Shown: piece after piece, positions 48,216 to 58,159 of the stretch
Position numbering within the stretch: the first letter of the stretch is position 1
How the letters are laid out: each line of letters begins with the position of its first letter
Assembly (NCBI RefSeq): GCF_028550435.1
Contig: NZ_JAQQKV010000003.1
Location: 1 to 64,000 of the forward strand
Direction of reading: 5' to 3'
Length of the DNA stretch: 64,000 bases
DNA from: Asticcacaulis machinosus
GTDB taxonomy: Bacteria > Pseudomonadota > Alphaproteobacteria > Caulobacterales > Caulobacteraceae
The notes under the pieces: model-generated
Seen by the model: only the letters and a program-made list of their open reading frames with translations
Told to the model about the DNA's origin: nothing
The model's database searches: none
Translations under genes and position numbers: made by a program

Positions 48216-48998
48216 TCAGTCTTTCCACACCTTCCAAGGGGCCTTGCCCGACGACCAGATCCCTTCGAGGGTCATCTTGTCACGCAGGGAATCCATGCTC
48301 TGCCAGTAGCCGTGGTGATGATAGCTGGACAATTGCCCGGCCTCAACGATCCGGTCCATCGGAGCTTCTTCCCACATCTGGTGATCGCCATCGATGACGC
48401 TAAAAATTTCCGGTTCGCACACAAAAAAACCGCCGTTGATCAGGCCGCCGTCATGGCTGCCTTTCTCGCGGAAGCCGCGTACCTGGGTGCGGTCATCTGA
48501 CAGGGCCAGCGCCCCGAAGCGGCCGGGTTGGGTGACGGCGGTGACGGTGCACCAGCGTCCCTGAGCCTTATGGAACTCAAGCAGTTCGGCAATATTCACA
48601 TCGGACACGCCGTCGCCGTACGTCAGGCAGAAGGTTTCATTGCCCAGATGAGCCTGAGCGCGCTTGATGCGGCCTGCGGTCATGGTGTCGGGGCCGGTGT
48701 CGAGCACGGTGACGCGCCAGTTTTCGGTGCGGGCCTCCAGCCAGTCGACCTTGCCGGTGCCCAGATCGATGGTGAAATCACTGACCATCGACTGATAACG
48801 CAGGAAATAGTCGCGAATAAACTCGACCTTATAGCCGCCGAGGACGACAAAATCGTTCAGCCCGTAATGGGCATACAGCTTCATGATGTGCCACATGATC
48901 GGCTTGCCGCCGATTTCGACCATAGGCTTTGGCCGGATGCTGGTCTCTTCGCTCAGGCGGGTGCCAAAGCCCCCGGCCAGTAATGCCACTTTTACCAC
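48216..48998 (-). CDS. rfbF: Glucose-1-phosphate cytidylyltransferase
   Basis: 260 aa. The nucleotidyltransferase signature GGFGTRLSEETSIRPKP (9-25) is followed by YGDGVSDVNI and GGFFVCEP. It forms CDP-glucose from CTP and glucose 1-phosphate. It starts with GTG at 48998, with AGGGAAAA upstream. It is the only committed CDP-sugar enzyme in the window; the CDP-glucose 4,6-dehydratase that normally follows is missing here. Confidence 0.92.
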   Translation of the reverse strand: MVKVALLAGGFGTRLSEETSIRPKPMVEIGGKPIMWHIMKLYAHYGLNDFVVLGGYKVEFIRDYFLRYQSMVSDFTIDLGTGKVDWLEARTENWRVTVLDTGPDTMTAGRIKRAQAHLGNETFCLTYGDGVSDVNIAELLEFHKAQGRWCTVTAVTQPGRFGALALSDDRTQVRGFREKGSHDGGLINGGFFVCEPEIFSVIDGDHQMWEEAPMDRIVEAGQLSSYHHHGYWQSMDSLRDKMTLEGIWSSGKAPWKVWKD

Positions 48999-49114
48999 TA
49001 TTTTCCCTTTGCGGTTTTTTGAGCATCCCCGGATGACTAAGGCTTATTGGGGTGCAGCTAAGGATGGGAACGCTTATACTGATGAATTGTGGGCCCAATT
49101 GTGGACTGCGTATT

Positions 49115-50158
49115 TCAGGATTGCCACTCAAGCGCCATGTTCAGACGGTTTTGCGATATGTGCCCCTGAAGGACTTTCAGGCGCATAAGCTCGGAATTGC
49201 GGAACTGGCTATCCTTGAAGTTCATGCGGGTCAGACCCTCGATCAGGTTCTCGATCGAGTGTTTCAGGCTGACCTGCGGCTGATGGTTCGGGGCCAGTGT
49301 TTTATAAAGGTCGAAACAGACCTGATAGGAGCGGCTGTCGGCGGGCGCATCCAGATTGATTGAAACCTTGGTGCCGGGTACGGCTTCGGATACGGCCTTG
49401 GCCAGATCGCGCACCTGATAGTTGCGGTCGTTGGAGCCGGCATTGATGGCCAGATACTGCCCGCCGTTGTCGGCGGCGCGGGTCGCCGCCCAGTCGATGG
49501 CGCGGGCCATGTCCGCCACATCGATCAGCGGCCGCCACGGTGAACCGTCGGACAATACCGTGATTTCCCCTTGCGACAGGGCGCAGGCCACAAAGTCATT
49601 CAGCACCAGATCGAGACGCAGACGATCCGACATGCCGCAGGCTGTGGCAAACCTAAGCGAGGTGATCACCATATCGGTGTCAAGCGCGGATAGTTCCCCT
49701 TCGGCACCGATCTTGGACTTGGCATAGGCGGTAATCGGATTAAGCGGATCGGTCTCACTGCGCGGGCCACCGGCGGCAATGCCGTAGACGCTGCAGCTTG
49801 AGGCAAAGACGAAGTTTTTGACGCCAGCCGCAGCGGCGGCCTTGGCGATAGACACCACGCAGCCCTGATTGATGTCAAAGGTCACGGCTTCAAACTGATT
49901 GCCCATCGGATCATTCGAGATGGCGGCCAGTTCAACCACCGCGTCATAGCCGCTCAGGCGCTCCGCCGACAGGGTGCGGACATCGCCGTAAAACTGCTCA
50001 TCCAGCGCCCGCTCCGGCAAGGTCACGCTGCCGGTCAGGCAATGGGCGAAATAGGCGTTGTCAAACCCGTGCAAAACCGCATCAGGATGGGTGGCGCGCA
50101 GGTGACGCACCACGGCAGGGCCGACATAACCCATGTTTCCGGCAATTAAAATTTTCAT
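49115..50158 (-). CDS. NAD-dependent sugar epimerase/dehydratase (extended SDR)
   Basis: 347 aa from the ATG at 50158; an in-frame extension to 50209 has no ribosome site. It has a Rossmann GNMGYVGPAV (7-16), ASSCSVYG with the catalytic Ser, and YAKSK with Tyr and Lys near 147-151. It heads the sugar operon. It may take the place of the missing dehydratase or epimerise its product; sequence alone does not decide. Confidence 0.85.
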   Translation of the reverse strand: MKILIAGNMGYVGPAVVRHLRATHPDAVLHGFDNAYFAHCLTGSVTLPERALDEQFYGDVRTLSAERLSGYDAVVELAAISNDPMGNQFEAVTFDINQGCVVSIAKAAAAAGVKNFVFASSCSVYGIAAGGPRSETDPLNPITAYAKSKIGAEGELSALDTDMVITSLRFATACGMSDRLRLDLVLNDFVACALSQGEITVLSDGSPWRPLIDVADMARAIDWAATRAADNGGQYLAINAGSNDRNYQVRDLAKAVSEAVPGTKVSINLDAPADSRSYQVCFDLYKTLAPNHQPQVSLKHSIENLIEGLTRMNFKDSQFRNSELMRLKVLQGHISQNRLNMALEWQS

Positions 50159-50308
50159 TTGGCACCAACCCCTTCGCGCCTCTAGGTAAAATGGATCATT
50201 TCGCGACAATTATCAGGCGCGAAAGCTTTAATTTATGTGCAATGCAAAACTCATACCTGACATGACGCAAAATGCTTCAAAAACCCTTAAATAACAGTGT
50301 TAAGGATT

Positions 50309-51439
50309 TCATATTTCCGCAATTACCGATGCTTTGTCAGTTCTGGCGATCATGTGGGTCACATAATCAGCCAAAGCCAGCGCCGACGTCATGCCGGGGC
50401 TTTCTATGCCCAGCAGGTTAATCAGGCCATTAATGCCGTGACGGTCCGGCCCTTCGATGCGAAAATCCGGCATGGGCTGATCAGGGGCGTGTATCTTGGG
50501 GCGGATACCGGCATAGTCGGGTATCAATGCGCCCTCAGGCAGACTTGGCCAGTAGCGTCTGATGGCCGTGGCAAAGGCATCTGCGCGGGCAGGATCAACT
50601 TTCAGATCCTGATCATGGGCCACCCATTCAACATCCGGCCCGAACCGGACACGACCGCTCAGGTCGATCGTCGCATGAACGCCAAGACCGGCGGCTTCGG
50701 GCATAGGATAGACCAGCCGCTTGAACGGCGCGCGCCCCGACAGCGAAAAGTAATTGCCCTTGGCAAAATACTGAGGGCAGGGCGGGGCATAGGCGCTCAA
50801 GCCCTGAAGCAGGCGCGGCGCTCCGTGGCCGGCGGCATTGATCACCCGGCGCGCCCTAAGCGTCATCGGATCGGCACCGCCCGTTTCAATGACAAAGCCA
50901 TTGGCCTCAACCGACCAGCTTACGACCGGTGTACCGCACACCAGTGTGCCCCCGGCATTTTCAAAATCCCCCAACAGGGCCAGCATAAAGCCATGCACAT
51001 CAATAATGCCGGTAGAGGGCGACAGGTACCCCCCCACACAGACCACTTCGGGCTCCAGGGCATGAGCCTCATCCGCGGATAGCCGGATCAGATCGTGTAC
51101 GCCGCTTAAGCGGGCATTTTCGGCGATAGCTTCGAGTTTGGGCAGTTCCGCCTCGGTGGTCGCCACCAGCAGTTTACCACAGGCGTTAAACTCAATGTTG
51201 CGGCTTTTGGCATAGTCATAAAGCTGGATGCGGCCCTCACGGCAGAGCTTAGCCTTGAGAGAAGCCGGCGGATAATAGATTCCGGCATGGATAACTTCGC
51301 TGTTGCGCGAAGAGGTCTGGGTGCCGAAATGATCTTCGGCTTCCAGAATAAGCGTTTCGTGTCCGCGCAAGGCCAGTGCGCGCCCGACCGCCAGACCCAC
51401 CACACCGGCACCTATGACAACTGTATCAAGCTGATCCAT
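50309..51439 (-). CDS. FAD-dependent oxidoreductase, L-2-hydroxyglutarate oxidase-like
   Basis: 376 aa, DAO superfamily. The Rossmann FAD motif VVIGAGVVGLAVGRAL (7-22) and acidic LEAE end of strand 2, SSRNSEVIHAGIYY (about 43-56) and the C-terminal GIESPGMTSALALADYV match the LhgO/YgaF group that oxidises 2-hydroxy acids. It is separated from the sugar operon by 150 bp and divergent from the cupin gene. It may belong to the acid-sugar catabolism around it, since that pathway ends at 2-oxoglutarate semialdehyde. Confidence 0.82.
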   Translation of the reverse strand: MDQLDTVVIGAGVVGLAVGRALALRGHETLILEAEDHFGTQTSSRNSEVIHAGIYYPPASLKAKLCREGRIQLYDYAKSRNIEFNACGKLLVATTEAELPKLEAIAENARLSGVHDLIRLSADEAHALEPEVVCVGGYLSPSTGIIDVHGFMLALLGDFENAGGTLVCGTPVVSWSVEANGFVIETGGADPMTLRARRVINAAGHGAPRLLQGLSAYAPPCPQYFAKGNYFSLSGRAPFKRLVYPMPEAAGLGVHATIDLSGRVRFGPDVEWVAHDQDLKVDPARADAFATAIRRYWPSLPEGALIPDYAGIRPKIHAPDQPMPDFRIEGPDRHGINGLINLLGIESPGMTSALALADYVTHMIARTDKASVIAEI

Positions 51440-51627
51440 AAGCGTGTCGTTTTCCCTTTATGTGTTCGTCTGACCGTATCAATAGCAATGCGGGTTTCAA
51501 CTTTTATGCCACAGGCTTAGTGAGTATCGCCGTATTTATCGTTCAGGCGAATGAAACCATTCATCAACAGCATGGATATCAGGCCAGACTGTCGGCTATA
51601 GTGGCAACTTTATCAGGGAGAAAAATC

Positions 51628-52053
51628 ATGCGTTTGCACTGTGTTTTGGTATCGCTGGGCCTGCTGGCGGCCGGCGTGGCTCAGGCGGGCGAACTACCGC
51701 CGATGGTGGTCGTCGATGAGGCTAAGATCGAAAAGGTTGAGCCCAATCCGCACGGCAAGATCGGCCTCAGCACGTCCTACCGCATCAGCGATCAGGCCCC
51801 TAAGCGCAATATGGAGTTCCGTAAGCGCATCCTGCATGTCGGCTCGGCCATCGGCCTGCATCCGATCAATCACGATGAAGTCTATTATGTGCTGTCCGGC
51901 ACCGGTGAAGTGACATCCGACGGGGAGACGAAAACCCTGACCTCCGGCATGGCGGCCTATCTCTATACCGGCGCCAATGTCGGTATTAAACAGGTTGGCA
52001 CAGAGCCGCTGACCCTGATTATTTCCTACCCGCTGGCTGAGCGGACGAAGTAG
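51628..52053 (+). CDS. Secreted single-domain cupin
   Basis: 141 aa from the ATG at 51628 with AGGGAG upstream; an upstream frame to 51460 lacks a site. The signal peptide ends near AQAG (about 19). The cupin core has metal-site residues in HPINHDEVYYVLSGTGEV (about 79-96) and a YTGANVGIKQ strand. Cytoplasmic KdgF cupins open unsaturated uronates, but an exported cupin next to kdgD is unusual. Function unknown; lyase, isomerase or sugar-binding roles are possible. Confidence 0.75.
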   Translation: MRLHCVLVSLGLLAAGVAQAGELPPMVVVDEAKIEKVEPNPHGKIGLSTSYRISDQAPKRNMEFRKRILHVGSAIGLHPINHDEVYYVLSGTGEVTSDGETKTLTSGMAAYLYTGANVGIKQVGTEPLTLIISYPLAERTK

Positions 52054-52057
52054 GCAA

Positions 52058-52132
52058 GCGCATCCCAAACGAAGTTCGGCGAAGCCAAAAAGTGTGCATT
52101 CTTAGTATCTGGGGTTTTTGGATAAGATGCGC
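52058..52132. other. Hairpin between convergent cupin and esterase genes
   Basis: Arms GCGCATC-CCAAA (52058-52069) and TTTGG...GATGCGC (52117-52132) are interrupted by a 4-nt bulge. It is probably a bidirectional transcript end, but there is no T tract on the plus side. Confidence 0.35.
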
Positions 52133-52140
52133 GACAAAAA

Positions 52141-53742
52141 TTAAGTGCCCGGCTTAGTATAGGGGACGGTGGCAAAGAGTTGCCGTTCCTGAGCGCGCGG
52201 ATCGTTTTCGATGTGTGGCGACTGATCGACGATCAGGGTCGCGCGGTTGGTCAGTTCATAGCGCGGCCACTCAGGGATCAGGGCATTTTGCGGATTACCG
52301 GTACGGGCAAACTGAATGAGCATAGTGCTCAAAATATCGGCCACCTTTTGTGCCGCCGCGATCTGCTCCGGCGTCGTGCCGACACCCGCTTCCGGCACAT
52401 TGATATTGTCAAAGATCAGCCCGATATCGTAGCCATGATAGGCCCCCAGCCGTCCGCCATGCAGGGGCGAGCCGAAATCAAGCTGATACATCCAGGTCGG
52501 GGTAGATTTAGCACCGCGCGCTTCGGCCTGAATAAGGTGCGGGCGCCAGCTTCGACCCGCCGTGGCCGCGGCGCGCAAAACCTCGGTCGGGGTCATATCC
52601 GGATACCATTGCCGGTAATGGGCGATGACATATTCGGGTGAGATATCGACCAGCATTTCTTTGGCCAAACGCGCCGGCAGATTATCCCACGTCGTGTCGT
52701 TGGCAATCATAGTGCCGCGCATAAAGGCGGCCGTTTCATGGAGGGTGTTGCCGATAATCAGCGGCACCTGCGCCGTTTCCTCCGGCGCATCGGGGTAAAA
52801 CGGATGGCGGGACAGGGTTTTGAAATCAAGCGTGGCCGCAAACAGCACCTTATCGCGGGCCACGATCGGGTCGGGCGTATCCAGGGCCTTGACCAGAGCC
52901 TCAACCGGCAGGGTTTTCAGTTGCGACACCTGATCCGGCGTTAGATTAAGCGTCTTCAGATAGGCCTCGGCCCGGCGGGTGGCATTGAGTGGGGCTGACG
53001 CCGTGACATGCTGGCCGCTCATGGTCAGGCACTGACGGTACAGGCCATCGGCGGCACGCATGGCCATAAGGCCGACGATCTTGCCGCCCCCGCCCGATTG
53101 CCCGAACAGGGTGACATTGGACGGATCGCCGCCAAACTCCGCGATATTGTCACGCACCCACGTCAGCGCCTGAATGATATCGAGGTGGCCGACATTGCCG
53201 GAATAGTCGAAATCCTCATCACCGATTGTCGCGCCTAAACGCGCGAAATAGCCATAGCCAAATACATTGAGGCGGTGGTTGAGGGTAATCACCACCACAT
53301 CGCCGCGGCGGGCCAGATTAACACCGTCATACAGCGGGGATGACCCGTCGCCAGAAGCATGGGCGCCGCCGTGCAGATAGACCAGCACCGGACGCTTGCC
53401 GCCGTCTTTCAGGGCAGGCGTCCAGATATTGAGAAACAGGCAGTCTTCGCTGACCGCACCTTTGGCGCTGCGTTGAGGGCAGGCGGGGCCATAGTCAAAG
53501 GCGTCGCGCACCCCTGTCCACGGTTGTGGCGGGCGCGGTGGCTGAAACCGATAAGGCGCTGTATCGGCCCCGTACCTTATCCCTTTGAAGACATGAATGT
53601 TGCGCTCGGTGCGGCCACGCACCCTTCCGAACAGAGTAGGGACGATCGGTGGGTTGGGGGGAGCCGATCGGGCCTGTCCGGAGGCTATGGCCGCACCGAG
53701 GGCGACCGCGCCCCCGATGACCTGGCGGCGCGGCAATTGCAT
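52141..53742 (-). CDS. Type B carboxylesterase, Tat-exported
   Basis: 533 aa with a twin-Arg leader (PRRQVIGGAVALGAAIA). It has the alpha/beta-hydrolase oxyanion motif YLHGGAH (122-128), a disulfide-type EDCLFLNIW segment and the nucleophile elbow GQSGGGG with Ser216. The usual family elbow is GESAGG, so Glu and Ala are replaced. The catalytic His lies in AYHGYD near 438. Its ATG overlaps the kdgD stop (TGATG), so it is coexpressed with uronate catabolism and may remove acyl or methyl esters from sugar acids. Confidence 0.86.
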   Translation of the reverse strand: MQLPRRQVIGGAVALGAAIASGQARSAPPNPPIVPTLFGRVRGRTERNIHVFKGIRYGADTAPYRFQPPRPPQPWTGVRDAFDYGPACPQRSAKGAVSEDCLFLNIWTPALKDGGKRPVLVYLHGGAHASGDGSSPLYDGVNLARRGDVVVITLNHRLNVFGYGYFARLGATIGDEDFDYSGNVGHLDIIQALTWVRDNIAEFGGDPSNVTLFGQSGGGGKIVGLMAMRAADGLYRQCLTMSGQHVTASAPLNATRRAEAYLKTLNLTPDQVSQLKTLPVEALVKALDTPDPIVARDKVLFAATLDFKTLSRHPFYPDAPEETAQVPLIIGNTLHETAAFMRGTMIANDTTWDNLPARLAKEMLVDISPEYVIAHYRQWYPDMTPTEVLRAAATAGRSWRPHLIQAEARGAKSTPTWMYQLDFGSPLHGGRLGAYHGYDIGLIFDNINVPEAGVGTTPEQIAAAQKVADILSTMLIQFARTGNPQNALIPEWPRYELTNRATLIVDQSPHIENDPRAQERQLFATVPYTKPGT

Positions 53743-54680
53743 CAGGCTGCGCTCTTTAGCGCGGAAGGCTGTACCCGTGCAATCAGGGCGGTCAGTTCGG
53801 CCATTTCGGCCTCATCCAGATCGCTGAGCGGCGTGCGCACCGGACCAGCGGGGCGGCCAATGGCGGTCATGCCGGCCTTGACGATCGAGACGGCATAGCC
53901 CTTACCTTTGTTGCGCAGGGCGATGTAGGGCATGACAAAATCACGCAGGCCCGCCAGAACCGCCGCCTGATCTTCGGCGCGCACGGCCTTATAGAAGTCG
54001 AGCGCCCAGTCGGGCAGGAAGTTGAAAATCGCCGACGAATAGGTGGTGACGCCCAGCTTGAGATAGGGGGCGGCAAAGGTTTCTGCGGTTGGCAATCCGC
54101 CGATATAGGTCAGGCGATCGCCCATGCGGGTATAGATGCGGGTCATCAGTTCAATATCGCCAACGCCGTCTTTGTAGCCGACCAGATTCGGGTTGCGGTC
54201 ACACAGCCGCGCCAGAGCTTCGTCTTCGATAATGCCGTTGTCGCGGTTATAGACGATGACGCCCAACTTGGTCGATTTGCAGACCGCATCAATGTGGGCC
54301 TCAAAGCCGTCCTGCTTGCCGCTGATCAGATAGGGCGGCAGCAGCAAAATACCGTCCGCGCCGCTTTGTTCAGCCGATTGGGCCAGTTCAACCGCGATCT
54401 GGGTGCCGTAACCGCAACCGGCCACGACCGGCACCTTGCCTTTGGTTTCCTGAACGGCGGCGGCCACGACATTGCGCACTTCGGTCAGGCTGAGCGAAAA
54501 GAACTCTCCCGTGCCACCGGCGGCGAACAATCCGGCCAGCGGTTTTTCCAGCATCCATGCGCAGTGGTCGCGGTAGGGGGCTTCGTCAAATTTGTTATCG
54601 CTGTCGAAATGCGTAACCGGAAAGGACAACAGTCCGGTTCCGATTGTCTGTGCCATTTCCTTTGGGCTGATGCCTGCCAT
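53742..54680 (-). CDS. kdgD: 5-dehydro-4-deoxyglucarate dehydratase (KdgD)
   Basis: 312 aa from the ATG at 54680, six bases after GGAGG; the open frame extends to 54869 but lacks a site there. DHDPS/NAL family barrel: GGTGE (55-59), Tyr144 in VIVYNRDNG and Schiff-base Lys170 in GYKDGVGD. KdgD-type features give 2,5-dioxopentanoate from 5-keto-4-deoxyglucarate with loss of water and CO2, in oxidative uronate/aldarate catabolism. Divergent from an aldarate-type MFS transporter, 268 bp away. Confidence 0.9.
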   Translation of the reverse strand: MAGISPKEMAQTIGTGLLSFPVTHFDSDNKFDEAPYRDHCAWMLEKPLAGLFAAGGTGEFFSLSLTEVRNVVAAAVQETKGKVPVVAGCGYGTQIAVELAQSAEQSGADGILLLPPYLISGKQDGFEAHIDAVCKSTKLGVIVYNRDNGIIEDEALARLCDRNPNLVGYKDGVGDIELMTRIYTRMGDRLTYIGGLPTAETFAAPYLKLGVTTYSSAIFNFLPDWALDFYKAVRAEDQAAVLAGLRDFVMPYIALRNKGKGYAVSIVKAGMTAIGRPAGPVRTPLSDLDEAEMAELTALIARVQPSALKSAA

Positions 54681-54948
54681 TACCGGCCTCCGTGTACTTA
54701 AATTTGATTTTTTGGGGTATGATTGCGGTCGCGGGACATTAAGACCTGACGCATTACCCGGTGACATCAACGCTAATGATCGGCTGCGCGCCCGTCCAAG
54801 CCAAAGGCGGTATCGATCAATGCGTGCAACGCAATGAACGGCGCAATCAAACCCTCCCCAAGCTCTCAAAACTATGTCTTACTGTCATCAACAAGGGGCC
54901 GGGTCGCCATCAGCGATACACGGCCGGTATGAATACAGTGAGAAAACC

Positions 54949-56298
54949 ATGCCCCAGGATATTACCCGCGATGCGCAGGCGAAAAGCCGTGCTGCCGCCC
55001 CCACAAAACCCACGCATGTCCGTTACTGGCTGATTGCGTTTCTGTTTATTATCACGACTATCAATTACGCCGACCGGTCGACCTTTTCGATCGCGGGGGC
55101 GTCGGCGTCCGAGGCCTTGGGCCTGTCGCCGGTAGATATGGGCTTTATCCTGTCGGCATTTGGCTGGGCCTATGTGGCCGCCCAAATTCCCGGCGGGGCC
55201 TTGCTGGACCGGTTTGGCGTCAAGCGGGTCTATGTCGGGGCGATTGCCCTGTGGTCGATCTTCACAGCGTTTCAGGGCTTTGTCGGATTGATCGGCGGGC
55301 TGTCGATTGTCGGGTCGTTATTTGTGTTGCGGTTTCTGGTCGGTCTGGCCGAAGCGCCATCCTTTCCCGGCAATGCCCGCATCGTGGCGGCCTGGTTTCC
55401 GGCGTCCGAGCGCGGTACGGCGTCAGCCATTTTTAACTCAGCGCAATATTTCGCCCTGGTTGCCTTTGCGCCCCTGATGTCATGGCTGGTGCATGATTTC
55501 GGCTGGCGGGCGGTGTTTTACGTCATGGGTGCGCTGGGTTTGGTGGCCGCGTTTGCCTTTGCCAAATTTATCCAGAGTCCTGAAAAGCACCCGATGGTCA
55601 ATGCCGGCGAACTGGCGATCATGAAGGACGGCGGCGCCGTCAGCATGGAGGCCAAGGCCAAAGGTGATAAGGCGGGTTTCAGCTTCGCACGCCTTAAGGT
55701 GCTGCTAACCAACCGGATGCTGCTGGGCATCTATCTGGCGCAGTATTGCATCAATGTGCTGACCTATTTCTTTGTGACGTGGTTCCCGATCTACCTCGTC
55801 AAGGAGCGCGGCCTGAATATCATGCAGGCCGGTTTTGCGGCGGCCGCACCGGCCCTGTGCGGATTTATCGGCGGGCTGGTCGGCGGGTTCCTGTCGGACT
55901 ATCTGCTCAAAAAATCCGGCAATGTCAGCGCCTCGCGCAAAACCCCGATCTTCATTGGCATGACCTTGGCACTGTCCATCATTGCCTGCGCCTATGTCGA
56001 TCAGGAATGGCTGATCATCACCCTGATGGCGGTCGCCTTTTTCGGTAAGGGCGTGGCGTCTCTGGGCTGGGCGGTGGTGTCGGATGTGGCACCCCGCGAA
56101 TATATCGGTCTGGCGGGCGGGGTGTTCAACATGTTCGGCAATACGGCGGGAATCGTTACCCCCATCGTTATCGGCTACATCGTGGCGGCCACCGGATCGT
56201 TCGATGGTGCGCTGATCTATGTCGGTCTTCACTGCATCGTCACCATGCTGGCCTTTGGGCTGATTACGGGTAAGATCGAACGCCTGAAGATGTCGTGA
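54949..56298 (+). CDS. MFS transporter, glucarate/galactarate (GudP/ExuT) type
   Basis: 449 aa from the ATG at 54949; an upstream extension to 54874 is poorly supported. Twelve helices. The family motif INYADRSTFSIAG is in helix 1 (about 36-48), and FGWAYVAAQIPGGALLDRFGVK carries the MFS loop motif. GudP-like proteins move hexuronates and aldarates with protons across the inner membrane. It is 15 bp before the unknown exported protein at 56314 and divergent from kdgD, so it supplies substrate for that pathway. Confidence 0.88.
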   Translation: MPQDITRDAQAKSRAAAPTKPTHVRYWLIAFLFIITTINYADRSTFSIAGASASEALGLSPVDMGFILSAFGWAYVAAQIPGGALLDRFGVKRVYVGAIALWSIFTAFQGFVGLIGGLSIVGSLFVLRFLVGLAEAPSFPGNARIVAAWFPASERGTASAIFNSAQYFALVAFAPLMSWLVHDFGWRAVFYVMGALGLVAAFAFAKFIQSPEKHPMVNAGELAIMKDGGAVSMEAKAKGDKAGFSFARLKVLLTNRMLLGIYLAQYCINVLTYFFVTWFPIYLVKERGLNIMQAGFAAAAPALCGFIGGLVGGFLSDYLLKKSGNVSASRKTPIFIGMTLALSIIACAYVDQEWLIITLMAVAFFGKGVASLGWAVVSDVAPREYIGLAGGVFNMFGNTAGIVTPIVIGYIVAATGSFDGALIYVGLHCIVTMLAFGLITGKIERLKMS

Positions 56299-56313
56299 GG
56301 TCTGAGCATTAGT

Positions 56314-58152
56314 ATGAACCGTCGTCATTTCCTGCTGGGGGCCACGGCTGCGGCTGCCTTCACCACCTTGCCTGTCACGCGGGCTGCGGCCCACAGCATC
56401 AACACCCCAATGCCCCCGCCGGAGTGGGCCTTGCTGCAACGCGAGGCCTTAAGGGTTCAGAGCGAGGCGGTCGAATGGTTCTATAACCGCTATTTCGATG
56501 ACCGCGGCTATTTCCAGTGCTTTGAGCGCTGGGGCGCCAATGACGGGCCGGACGATGCGATTGAGAACTGCAACGACTGGCCGCATCTTCATGCGCTGGG
56601 CGGGTCTGACCGGGTGCTTGAGCTTTACAGAAAGGCGTGGGAAGGGCACCTCAAGCAGTATTCTGAGCTGAAAACGGTCGAGACCGAAATTGCGCGCGAC
56701 GGCATGTACTACCGCGAATTTCCGGTCATGAATGATTGGCAGCACCTGTCGGAAGGGCTGTCGGTGTTTAACCTGATGGGGCTGTCAGCACCACACGATC
56801 CGGCGTTTCAGGATCGCGCCCGCCGCTTTTCCGGCTTTTATACCGGCGAAGACAAGACCGCCCCCAACTATGATCCGCGCCGCAAACTGATGCGGTCAAT
56901 GATCAACGGCTCAAAGGGCCCGTTGCTGCGCAAAGCCACAGCGCTCGACTGGGCCGGTGATCCGTTCGACCCGACCGGCTTTTTCATGGAGCACGGGGAG
57001 ACGACCTATCAGGAAACGCTCGATCACTATGTCGAATATACCGATGTGGTCGGTGATAGCCCCTTAAATCTTCAGGCGACCAGTCTGGTCATGAATGGCT
57101 ATATGGTGGCCGGTGAGCGCAAATATCGCGACTGGATCACCCGCTATCTGGATGCCTGGATCGAGCGCGCCCGTCGCAATAACGGTATTTTCCCAAGCTT
57201 CGTCGACCTGAAAGGCCGCATCGGCGGGCCGGAAAAAGCATGGTACGGCAATGTCTACGGCTGGAGCTTTTCGCCGGTCGATCCGGTAACGGGCAAGCGC
57301 GAAGACCGCAACCGCGTGCCGCGCGCGATTGTGGCCTTTTTGAACGCGTACCTTCTGACCGGCGATGACAAATATCTTCAGGTCTGGCGCGATCAGACCG
57401 ACGCCATCAATGCGCAGGCGAAGATAGTCGACGGTGTGTCGATGGTGCCGACCATGTTCGGCAAAGACGGCCCCTATAGCTATAAGCCCGGCCCGTATCG
57501 CACTAACGGGCTCGATATCTGGTACATGTCAATGCGCCCAAGCGACTATGCGCGCGCCGATACCAACCATCCGTGGGTGCAATATCTGGCGGGCCAAAAC
57601 GCCGGTTATCCGGTCACGGCCCTGCGCGACACACTGGAGACCGTGCGCAAGAAAATGGATACGCTGGGTAAGGACACGACGACCAAAGAGACCCGTCTGG
57701 CCGATGCGCTGCTGAAGTTCAATCCGGCGACGGTGACGCAGTTGCTGCACCTGATGTGCGGGGCGATCCATATTGCGCGGCCGACCTGGTCAAAGACGTC
57801 AGCACCGCAGGGCGGGGCGCTGCTCTATGCCCGCCTGCGTTATTTCGATCCGGTCAAACGCAGGGCCGGTATCCCCGAAGATGTGGCGGCTCTGGTCAGT
57901 GAACTAACCGATACCACAACGACCGTAACTCTGGTCAACACCCACCCGTTTCGGGCGCGGACTGTGACGATACAGGCTGGCGGCTATGGCGAGCATCAGT
58001 TTGCGTCGATGGATGTTGGGGCCACGAAAACCGCCATTGAGTCCAATCAGGTCACGCTGGAACTGGCCCCCGGCAGCGGGGCAGACGTCCGGTTCGATAT
58101 GCGCCGCCATGTCAATGCGCCGACCCTGTCCCATCCGTGGGATCGGGTGTGA
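56314..58152 (+). CDS. Tat-exported protein of unknown function, likely alpha-barrel enzyme
   Basis: 612 aa. Leader NRRHFLLGATAAAAF with twin Arg, ending near residue 26. I do not recognise the family. The body is rich in aromatic-flanked helices, as in six-hairpin glycosidases and lyases, and repeats a motif: NDWPHL (87-92) and NDWQHL (140-145). Other acidic/aromatic clusters are WAGDPFDPTGFF and NVYGWSFSPVD. The C-terminal roughly 100 residues look like a beta-sandwich. It follows the uronate transporter by 15 bp, so a periplasmic hydrolase or lyase releasing a uronate is the best guess. Confidence 0.7.
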   Translation: MNRRHFLLGATAAAAFTTLPVTRAAAHSINTPMPPPEWALLQREALRVQSEAVEWFYNRYFDDRGYFQCFERWGANDGPDDAIENCNDWPHLHALGGSDRVLELYRKAWEGHLKQYSELKTVETEIARDGMYYREFPVMNDWQHLSEGLSVFNLMGLSAPHDPAFQDRARRFSGFYTGEDKTAPNYDPRRKLMRSMINGSKGPLLRKATALDWAGDPFDPTGFFMEHGETTYQETLDHYVEYTDVVGDSPLNLQATSLVMNGYMVAGERKYRDWITRYLDAWIERARRNNGIFPSFVDLKGRIGGPEKAWYGNVYGWSFSPVDPVTGKREDRNRVPRAIVAFLNAYLLTGDDKYLQVWRDQTDAINAQAKIVDGVSMVPTMFGKDGPYSYKPGPYRTNGLDIWYMSMRPSDYARADTNHPWVQYLAGQNAGYPVTALRDTLETVRKKMDTLGKDTTTKETRLADALLKFNPATVTQLLHLMCGAIHIARPTWSKTSAPQGGALLYARLRYFDPVKRRAGIPEDVAALVSELTDTTTTVTLVNTHPFRARTVTIQAGGYGEHQFASMDVGATKTAIESNQVTLELAPGSGADVRFDMRRHVNAPTLSHPWDRV

Positions 58153-58159
58153 TACCTAT

